DNA from: Desulfocapsaceae bacterium
GTDB taxonomy: Bacteria > Desulfobacterota > Desulfobulbia > Desulfobulbales > Desulfocapsaceae
Direction: 5' to 3'
Assembly: GCA_029934775.1 (NCBI GenBank)
Contig: JAOZLO010000060.1
Span: 1 to 10,903, forward strand
DNA length: 10,903 nucleotides
Each line of letters starts with the position of its first letter. The stretch's first letter is position 1. The notes beneath the pieces are model-generated. The model searched no databases, was not told the DNA's origin, and was given only the letters and a program-made list of their open reading frames with translations. The position numbers were made by a program, and so were the translations under genes. Shown here one piece after another: positions 5,636 to 10,903 of the stretch.

Positions 5636-7278
5636 AGAATTTTCCTTGATTTCTCTCCATTTTTTTCTCGCTTCCCAACCTCAGAAAAATCATAAGGAAA
5701 TTCTTTTATTTGAGGTTTTTTGACGAAATTATGGACAGGAGGGGGCGATGGCACAGTCCACTCCAGTGTTGTCGCCCCCCAGGGATCAGAAGGAGCGGGT
5801 ATTCTGCGCTTAAAACTCATAAACAGATTCCCAAACATGATCAGTATGCCGAGACAAAGGAGATATCCTCCAAAACCGGCGAGAAAATTCCCTGTTTCAT
5901 ATTTGGGCAGATAATCATAATATCGCCTCGGCATTCCCTGCAGGCCAAGAATAAACATCGGTACATAATGAAAGAGAAAACCGATAGCGGTGAGGACTGC
6001 ACCAATGTAGGCATTCTTAAATTCATACATAATACCAAACATTTTTGGCCACCAGAAATGGAGCGCTGCAAAAAAAGCAAACCCGGTACCACCAAACATG
6101 ACGAAATGAAAATGGGATACAACAAAGTGAGTGTCGTGCACATGTATGTCTGTTCCAACTGCACCAAGTACCAGACCAGTTAAACCGCCGACACTGAAAA
6201 GATAGATAAAGATAAGTGCGAGCAGTAACGGCGGGGTCATTTCAATGGAGCCCTTGTGCATGGTAGCTATCCATGAGAACACCTTAACTGCCGAAGGAAT
6301 AGCCACCAGAAAAGTGAGGAGTGAGAAAACAAAAACAGAGACATCACTCATACCACTGGTATACATATGATGCGCCCATACAAGTGACCCGGCAACGGCA
6401 ATCCCCATGGAAGACCATACTATAGCCTTATAACCAAATATGGATTTTCTTGAGAACACAGGAATAATTTCTGAGATAACCCCCATGCCAGGTAAGATCA
6501 TTATGTAAACAGCCGGATGAGAATACATCCAGAAAAGATGTTGATACAGTATCGGATCGCCCCCTTTGTCAGGTTCAAACAACCCTATGGAAAAAAGTCT
6601 TTCTACCACAACCAGAACCAGGGTGATAGAAATAACAGGTGTTGCCAGTATCTGCACCCAGGCTGTTGCATAGAGAGACCATGTAAAAAGAGGAATCTGC
6701 ATTAACCCCATATTCTTGTCCCGCATACGGTGGAATGTGGTGATAAAATTCAAGCCCGTCAACATGGAGGACATCCCCAGGATGAATGCCGCCATTACTG
6801 TAACACTGACATTGCTGTTGGCCTCAACACTAAACGGCACATAAAATGTCCAGCCTGTATCAGGAAACCCTTCACCGGTAAAAAGGGAAATAAGAGCAAA
6901 AACTCCACCAAACATAAAGAGATACCAGCTGAACAGATTCAAGCGAGGAAAGAATACATCATCAGTTCCCAACTGAATCGGCAGGAAAAAATTTCCAAAA
7001 ATAGCTGGGATGGCAGGTATAACAAAGAGAAAAATCATTATTACCCCATGAAGGGTAAAGAGTGAATTATACACCTCAGGCCCCATGATGGTCCTGCCCT
7101 GACTCATCAACTCTGTCCTCAGGAGCAGACCGAACATCATGGCGATAACAAACCAGAAAAGAATGGCCCACATATACATAAGAGCAAGACGCTTGTGATC
7201 ATGGGTCAACAGCCACGCCTTAATGCCAGTCAGACCGGCAGGTGCCGGCGTATCATAAAAAGATTCTGTTTTTATCAT
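5632..7278 (-). CDS. coxA: Cytochrome c oxidase subunit I, A2 (YSHP) type heme-copper oxidase
   Basis: This is the catalytic subunit that reduces O2 to water and pumps protons across the cytoplasmic membrane; 548 residues, about 12 helices. Redox ligands are all present: H77 and H391 for the low-spin heme, H389 for the high-spin heme, and H254, H303, H304 for CuB, with Y258 placed to form the His-Tyr crosslink. The helix VI motif is Y252-S253-H254-P-A-V-Y258, lacking the glutamate of GHPEV enzymes; this defines the A2 subfamily, where Tyr-Ser replaces Glu. The K-pathway lysine is K332 (SAVKVFSW), and a D-pathway aspartate is present at D107 (GTDDVFFPR). Both pathways therefore look intact. 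The ATG overlaps the sco stop by ATGA and has AGGA 9 nt upstream. The C-terminal tail is short and charged, with no fused domain. Confidence 0.98.
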   Translation of the reverse strand: MIKTESFYDTPAPAGLTGIKAWLLTHDHKRLALMYMWAILFWFVIAMMFGLLLRTELMSQGRTIMGPEVYNSLFTLHGVIMIFLFVIPAIPAIFGNFFLPIQLGTDDVFFPRLNLFSWYLFMFGGVFALISLFTGEGFPDTGWTFYVPFSVEANSNVSVTVMAAFILGMSSMLTGLNFITTFHRMRDKNMGLMQIPLFTWSLYATAWVQILATPVISITLVLVVVERLFSIGLFEPDKGGDPILYQHLFWMYSHPAVYIMILPGMGVISEIIPVFSRKSIFGYKAIVWSSMGIAVAGSLVWAHHMYTSGMSDVSVFVFSLLTFLVAIPSAVKVFSWIATMHKGSIEMTPPLLLALIFIYLFSVGGLTGLVLGAVGTDIHVHDTHFVVSHFHFVMFGGTGFAFFAALHFWWPKMFGIMYEFKNAYIGAVLTAIGFLFHYVPMFILGLQGMPRRYYDYLPKYETGNFLAGFGGYLLCLGILIMFGNLFMSFKRRIPAPSDPWGATTLEWTVPSPPPVHNFVKKPQIKEFPYDFSEVGKREKNGEKSRKIL

Positions 7279-8168
7279 TGTTTTTTATCCTGTTCATTCC
7301 AACTCTCTTCTCCATCGTGCCCTATCCTCCTTTTCCCTTTCTTTTTGAAAAAGAAAAATACAAAACTGAAAGCCACGACAAACAGACCCAAAATTGCCAT
7401 TTTTATCGTCTGAAAAACAGATTTATTGGCATCCGGGTCATAGTTAAAACAAAAAGCTAGCAATCTCTTTACAGAAAGAGATGGAGTTCCGCGTTGCGCA
7501 TCTAAAAGCGCCATATCTATATCACCCGCCAGAAAAGAACCATAAACATATCTGATGATCTGACCTTCACCGCTCACAGTCATCAGAGCTGACGGGTGGA
7601 TAAAGGTAGTGTCGTTCATCTTCTGAAAACGGAAACCGAGAGAGTCTGTTACCTTTTTTATATTATCTTTTTCTCCGGTAAGAAAACGCCATTCAGATGA
7701 AGGAAATTCATCTCCAACGATCTTTAGATAGTTGGTTTTCGCATCACGGGCTACCTGGAAATCCTCCACATCATTGAAACTGAAAGCGATCACCCTGTAG
7801 TCCTTACCAGGCTGAAAGCTGAGGTTTTTCAGTGCAGTTGCAAGGTTAGCGAGGTTTCTGCTGCAGATACCGGGACAGTAGAAATAGATAGGGAGAATGA
7901 TTGTCGGTCGATCAATAATAGAACCAAGCGTGACTTTTTTCCCATCTTCGTCAACAAATTCAAGATGCAGAGGAACAAAATCGCCGGTTTTTTCTTCAAT
8001 CCATTTCTCATCAGCTTTCGGCTCCATACCGTTGACAGCATGGTTCATATGCTGAGAACCCTCAGTCATATTCATCTTTTCGCTTTGAGCATACGCCGCA
8101 GTTCCATACAGTAAAACAGTCACCAGAAGGACTGAGAAAAAGAGACGAATTGCGAAGATAGGGGTCAT
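7275..8168 (-). CDS. sco: Sco1/SenC family copper chaperone, membrane-anchored
   Basis: Sco proteins are thioredoxin-fold copper chaperones or thiol reductases that help assemble the CuA site of oxidase subunit II. The 297-residue protein begins with a signal peptide (hydrophobic segment 5-25, ending AAYAQS). The Sco domain follows, with the copper-binding C98-P-G-I-C102 motif in IYFYCPGICSRNL and the partner H191 in TTFIHPSALM. A C-terminal membrane helix (about 256-274) precedes a lysine-rich cytoplasmic tail, so the domain faces the periplasm. Residues 31-48 contain four Met and three His (e.g. QHMNHAVNGM), possibly extra copper ligands; this is an inference. It precedes coxA with a 4-bp ATGA overlap and follows the DOMON gene by 20 bp, which fits a role in assembling this oxidase. 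The Shine-Dalgarno is weak (GAGAG). Confidence 0.94.
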   Translation of the reverse strand: MTPIFAIRLFFSVLLVTVLLYGTAAYAQSEKMNMTEGSQHMNHAVNGMEPKADEKWIEEKTGDFVPLHLEFVDEDGKKVTLGSIIDRPTIILPIYFYCPGICSRNLANLATALKNLSFQPGKDYRVIAFSFNDVEDFQVARDAKTNYLKIVGDEFPSSEWRFLTGEKDNIKKVTDSLGFRFQKMNDTTFIHPSALMTVSGEGQIIRYVYGSFLAGDIDMALLDAQRGTPSLSVKRLLAFCFNYDPDANKSVFQTIKMAILGLFVVAFSFVFFFFKKKGKRRIGHDGEESWNEQDKKQ

Positions 8169-8188
8169 ACGACTCTCTACTGTTCTTT

Positions 8189-8731
8189 TTATTTAGAAGC
8201 GCCTGTGGCCAGATTAACAGTAAGAGCAGTTCTGGCTTTATGCCTGGTTTTAAAGCTGTCACGATCAGGACCGTAAGCCAGTAATACAACTGTATCACCG
8301 TTAACATCAAAAACTGTATCATATTTATCAGCCGATTTAAGCGGCATGGTGAACTCTATTGTGGTTACGCCGTCTTTCTCAGTCCCGGCAACCAGTGTCA
8401 CATCCGCCGTTCCACCTAGTTTTTTATCGGATGAATGTTTAGTTTTCCCACTCCCAAATTCATCAACGATTTTAGCCTCACCTTTTTTTACATAACCTAA
8501 AACAAAATCTGCACCCTTCATTTTTTCACTGGGATTAAAGCCTATCCCCACCCAGCCTTTTGTTTTCGCAGAAATTTTGACTGCAAGCACATCCCCATCA
8601 ATTTTCCAGGAAAAAATGATCTTTTTAGCTTTTACTTCATGGTCGTAGTCTGCCGCATATACATCTGAAACAGTCACTGTCAACAGAAAACAGAAGGCAC
8701 AAATAAAACTGGCTATGCTTTTACTATTCAT
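8189..8731 (-). CDS. Secreted DOMON-domain protein, putative heme b carrier
   Basis: A 180-residue exported protein with a single DOMON domain. A signal peptide covers residues 1-26 (hydrophobic core FICAFCFLLTVTV, cleavage after VYA), and the mature part is a beta-rich domain with GWVGIGFNPS (59-68), M71-K-G-A-D-F-V-L-G-Y (71-80), GTADVTL and EFTMPL, all typical of the family. In DOMON cytochromes such as that of cellobiose dehydrogenase, a Met and a His ligate heme b; M71 and H164 (in FKTRHKARTAL) lie where these would be expected. The frame is open to an ATG at 8920, but ATG 8731 has GGGAG 5 nt upstream and gives the signal peptide. It heads the oxidase operon, 20 bp before sco. It may be a periplasmic electron carrier for the oxidase, which lacks a fused cytochrome; this is a hypothesis. 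Confidence 0.85.
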   Translation of the reverse strand: MNSKSIASFICAFCFLLTVTVSDVYAADYDHEVKAKKIIFSWKIDGDVLAVKISAKTKGWVGIGFNPSEKMKGADFVLGYVKKGEAKIVDEFGSGKTKHSSDKKLGGTADVTLVAGTEKDGVTTIEFTMPLKSADKYDTVFDVNGDTVVLLAYGPDRDSFKTRHKARTALTVNLATGASK

Positions 8732-8746
8732 AATTTCTCCCTTTGG

Positions 8747-8760
8747 ATATAGAGCTATAT
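8747..8760. repeat. Inverted repeat in the leader of the oxidase operon
   Basis: ATATAG-AG-CTATAT is a perfect 6-2-6 inverted repeat lying 15 bp before the DOMON start codon, immediately ahead of its Shine-Dalgarno sequence. It could be an operator or a weak mRNA hairpin near the ribosome site. It is short and AT-rich, so chance is possible. Confidence 0.3.
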
Positions 8761-8823
8761 GGATTTCAACTTCATTTAATGGTGACATAGTATCACACAA
8801 CCCCAGGCAAGAAAAGGTTCTAA

Positions 8824-8839
8824 ATGTCATACCTGACAT
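8824..8839. promoter_or_regulatory. Putative operator in the divergent intergenic region
   Basis: ATGTCA-TACC-TGACAT is a perfect 6-4-6 inverted repeat between the divergent oxidase operon and superoxide reductase gene. The half-site recurs as TGACATA at 8783-8789, where GTGACATAGTATCAC forms an imperfect dyad. The 271-bp gap otherwise contains only AT-rich sequence and weak promoter-like hexamers, such as TTACTT (8923-8928) with TATAAA (8945-8950) reading toward the superoxide reductase. The binding protein is unknown. Confidence 0.4.
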
Positions 8840-9002
8840 ATTTTGCAAATTAATCCTATTTAATAGTAATTCCCAATAAATTAATTTGAAAACTATCTGA
8901 ACCGTGATTACGTTCAACATTGTTACTTCCGAAAGAGAGTAGCATATAAAAAACCCAGGAAGCTTTTGCTTAGCTCCACTTAACCCAACAGGAGGAAATT
9001 TA

Positions 9003-9377
9003 ATGGCAGAAAAGATGGCAGTTTACAAATGTGAATTATGCGGCAACATTGTTGAAGTTCTCACCGCCGGAGCAGCTGATCTTATGTGCTGCGGCCAGCA
9101 GATGACCATGCAGGTAGAAAACACGACCGATGCAGCAGTAGAAAAACATGTCCCTGTTTTAGAAAAAAAAGATGATGGCTGGCAGGTATCTGTAGGCTCT
9201 GTTGATCATCCAATGGCTGACGACCATTATATTGAATGGATTGAGCTTATCGCAGGGGATACTGTATATCGTCAGTTCCTGAATCCTTCAGATAAACCGA
9301 CAGCATTCTTTCCCGGAGTTGAGGGCGATGTATCCGCCCGTGCCTACTGCAACCTCCACGGGCTCTGGAAATCCTAG
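9003..9377 (+). CDS. dfx: Superoxide reductase (desulfoferrodoxin, two-iron class)
   Basis: This 124-residue cytoplasmic enzyme reduces superoxide to hydrogen peroxide without releasing O2, using electrons usually supplied by rubredoxin. The N-terminal desulforedoxin-like domain holds centre I, Fe(Cys)4: C10, C13, C29, C30 ([15 protein letters not shown]). The catalytic domain holds centre II: H49, H69, H75, H119 and C116 (EKHVPV, VDHPM, DDHYIEW, CNLHGLW), with the active-site pair E47-K48 in place. Length and spacing match the Desulfovibrio enzyme closely. AGGAGG at 8990-8995 lies 7 nt before the ATG at 9003, which decides against the internal ATG at 9015. It is transcribed away from the oxidase operon, and a terminator follows at 9383. 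The rubredoxin at 2063 is a plausible electron donor. Confidence 0.98.
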   Translation: MAEKMAVYKCELCGNIVEVLTAGAADLMCCGQQMTMQVENTTDAAVEKHVPVLEKKDDGWQVSVGSVDHPMADDHYIEWIELIAGDTVYRQFLNPSDKPTAFFPGVEGDVSARAYCNLHGLWKS

Positions 9378-9382
9378 TCTCA

Positions 9383-9427
9383 ATCCCCCTGCCAGCACAT
9401 CAGATTATCGGCGGGGGGATCCTGTTT
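9383..9427 (+). terminator. Stem-loop terminator after superoxide reductase
   Basis: ATCCCCCTGCC (9383-9393) pairs with GGCGGGGGGAT (9410-9420), an 11-bp GC-rich stem with one G-T wobble and a 16-nt loop, followed by CCTGTTTT. It begins 5 bp after the stop codon. The T-run is short and offset by 3 nt, so termination may be partial and allow some read-through into the fumarase gene 22 bp further on. Confidence 0.75.
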
Positions 9428-9448
9428 TACAAATCAGAGGGAAAGGTT

Positions 9449-10837
9449 ATGAACACAACCAGCAGTCATTATCGAACTGAAACCGATAGCATGGGCGATG
9501 TTCAGGTACCTTTCAATGCACTCTACGGTGCTCAAACTCAGCGTGCAATAGAAAATTTTACAATCTCCACCCAAACTCTCCCCTGGAGTTTTATTCAGGC
9601 AATTCTTTTTATCAAACAGGCAGCAGCCAGCACCAACAATGAACTGGGTCTTCTCTCCAGCGCAAGAGCTCATGCTATTATAAATAGTGTTACTGAACTT
9701 CTTGCCAGTAAACCGATAGAAGAGTTTCCCGTTTCTGTATTTCAAACAGGATCTGGAACCAGCACGAACATGAATGTCAATGAGGTGATCTGCGGTTCAG
9801 CTCGCCGCCGGGGAATAGAACTTTCCTCAAATGATCATGTCAATCTCGGCCAGAGCAGCAATGATGTAATCCCTTCCGCTCTTCACCTGGCCTCAGTTAT
9901 GGAAACGAAAGGACAATTATTACCCGCGCTCAGGTCGCTCAGTTATGAAATTCTACAATTTGGAAAAAATAACAGTGATGTCATAAAAACCGGAAGAACC
10001 CATCTCATGGATGCTCTTCCCATCAGACTTCAAGCTGAACTTGAAGGTTGGGCAGCTCAGGTCAATGAATGTTGTGAAAGGCTCGAGGACTCACTCTCAA
10101 GACTGCGCAGATTGCCACTTGGAGGCACAGCTGTAGGCAGTGGAGTCAACTGCCATCCTGATTTTCCCGACAAAGCTATTGCCAGACTGAGTGAAAAAAC
10201 CGATATTACATTCACCCGGGCAGAATCATTTTATAAAGGTATCAGCAGCCTGGACACTGTCATTGAACACTCCGGTACACTTAAAACCACAGGTATAGCC
10301 TTAAATAAAATCGCAAACGATCTGCGTTGGATGAATTCCGGCCCTCTTTCAGGACTTGCTGAAATAAAGCTGGCCGCCCTGCAACCCGGATCAAGTATCA
10401 TGCCGGCAAAGATAAACCCAGTAATACCTGAAGCTGTATGTATGGCTGTTGCCCAGGTTATCGGCAACGATGCAACAATTCATGTCGCCGGGCTTGGAGG
10501 GAATTTTCAACTCAATACTATGCTGCCGGTAGCTGCAGCCAACGTCCTGGACTCTATCAATCTGTTAACAGGCAGCGCTTTGGCCCTCGCTGAGCAAACA
10601 ATTCCCAAAATGGAGGTCAACAGTGAAAGATGCGCCCGGTCGCTTTCCCTCAACCCAATGCTGGTAACTTCACTGAATCCAATTATAGGTTATATGCAGG
10701 CCGCAAAAATTGGTAAAATAGCATCAGAAGAAAAAAGACCGGTAATTGATGTGGCGAAAGAATTAACCAACATTCCCCATAAAGATCTGGATCAACTTCT
10801 TGATCCGAAAACACTTGCAGACTGGTCCAAACCATAG
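9449..10837 (+). CDS. fumC: Class II fumarate hydratase (iron-free fumarase)
   Basis: FumC interconverts fumarate and L-malate in the citric acid cycle and is a soluble homotetramer that needs no iron-sulfur cluster. The 462-residue product matches E. coli FumC along its length. Substrate and catalytic motifs are QTGSGTSTNMNVNEV (99-113), QSSNDV (135-140), GRTHLMDA with H185, and the superfamily signature GSSIMPAKINP (314-324) with catalytic S315 and contacts K321 and N323. PMLVTSLNPIIGY near the C-terminus is also typical. Argininosuccinate lyase and aspartase are less likely because of the FumC-specific TGSGT and SQSSND-like segments, although aspartase is a close relative. GAGGGAAAGG lies just before the ATG. 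It is 71 bp downstream of superoxide reductase; no separate promoter is obvious in the gap, which is mostly terminator stem. Confidence 0.95.
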   Translation: MNTTSSHYRTETDSMGDVQVPFNALYGAQTQRAIENFTISTQTLPWSFIQAILFIKQAAASTNNELGLLSSARAHAIINSVTELLASKPIEEFPVSVFQTGSGTSTNMNVNEVICGSARRRGIELSSNDHVNLGQSSNDVIPSALHLASVMETKGQLLPALRSLSYEILQFGKNNSDVIKTGRTHLMDALPIRLQAELEGWAAQVNECCERLEDSLSRLRRLPLGGTAVGSGVNCHPDFPDKAIARLSEKTDITFTRAESFYKGISSLDTVIEHSGTLKTTGIALNKIANDLRWMNSGPLSGLAEIKLAALQPGSSIMPAKINPVIPEAVCMAVAQVIGNDATIHVAGLGGNFQLNTMLPVAAANVLDSINLLTGSALALAEQTIPKMEVNSERCARSLSLNPMLVTSLNPIIGYMQAAKIGKIASEEKRPVIDVAKELTNIPHKDLDQLLDPKTLADWSKP

Positions 10838-10866
10838 CATTTCCATTCACCTTACTCCTCTGCAAA

Positions 10867-10894
10867 ATCAAATATCAAATATCAAATATTTGAT
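10867..10894. repeat. Tandem ATCAAAT repeat ending in a palindrome
   Basis: Three head-to-tail copies of ATCAAAT (10867-10873, 10874-10880, 10881-10887) are followed by the inverted copy ATTTGAT (10888-10894). The last pair makes a perfect 14-bp palindrome. It starts 30 bp after the fumC stop and could be an operator for the next gene, the rim of a repeat element, or chance in AT-rich DNA. The window ends 9 bp later. Confidence 0.5.
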
Positions 10895-10903
10895 GTAATC
10901 TTC

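Noticed and set aside
6505..6520. Loss of the catalytic glutamate in CoxA (HPAVY instead of HPEVY)
   Set aside because: The adjacent Tyr-Ser (YSHP) is the known A2-type replacement, so this is a subfamily trait and not a defect.
8782..8796. CRP/FNR-type box (GTGA-N7-TCAC)
   Set aside because: The spacer is 7 bp, not 6, and the inner bases are not symmetric, so I do not call it as a CRP or HcpR site.
8732..8920. Longer DOMON protein starting at ATG 8920
   Set aside because: The extra 63 residues do not look like coding sequence and would bury the signal peptide. ATG 8731 has a strong Shine-Dalgarno and yields a normal export signal.

Overview
The window looks like part of the chromosome of an anaerobic Desulfobacterota (former Deltaproteobacteria), plausibly a Desulfobulbales-like sulfur-cycle bacterium. 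This is inferred from gene content, not from a marker search. It combines a desulforedoxin-type superoxide reductase, a rubredoxin, a selenocysteine-containing ArsC/Spx-like protein and a heme-copper oxidase of the 'YSHP' (A2) type. Base composition is moderate and even, and nothing points to a mobile element. I see no RNA gene, CRISPR array or insertion sequence.

Left end (1-2276, + strand): the 3' half of recA is followed 10 bp later by a COG2509-type FAD-dependent oxidoreductase with a ferredoxin-like cysteine string. Next comes a 52-residue rubredoxin behind its own sigma70-like promoter and a near-perfect Fur box. A long bidirectional stem-loop closes both this gene and the opposing operon.

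Middle (2294-8731, - strand): nine tightly packed genes, read right to left, look like one operon: secreted DOMON-domain protein, Sco copper chaperone, cytochrome c oxidase subunits I, III, IV and II, heme O synthase (CtaB), ferritin, and last an ArsC/Spx-like selenoprotein. Several neighbours overlap by ATGA. The selenoprotein is easy to miss because an in-frame UGA at codon 12 (UxxC motif) breaks its reading frame; the visible ORF covers only its last 74 codons. The operon therefore makes a membrane oxygen reductase with its copper and heme assembly factors, and adds iron storage and a selenium-based thiol redox protein.

Right end (9003-10903, + strand): a 2Fe superoxide reductase (desulfoferrodoxin) diverges from the oxidase operon. 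It is followed by a stem-loop terminator, an oxygen-stable class II fumarase and an AT-rich repeat cluster at the window edge.

Taken together, 2-9.4 kb reads as an oxygen- and iron-handling island. Superoxide reductase removes superoxide and rubredoxin is its usual electron donor. The oxidase removes O2, ferritin sequesters iron, and Fur control ties rubredoxin to iron status. The most noteworthy items are the hidden selenoprotein with a candidate bacterial SECIS hairpin, the one-residue-short first cysteine knuckle of the rubredoxin, and the DOMON protein heading the oxidase operon.
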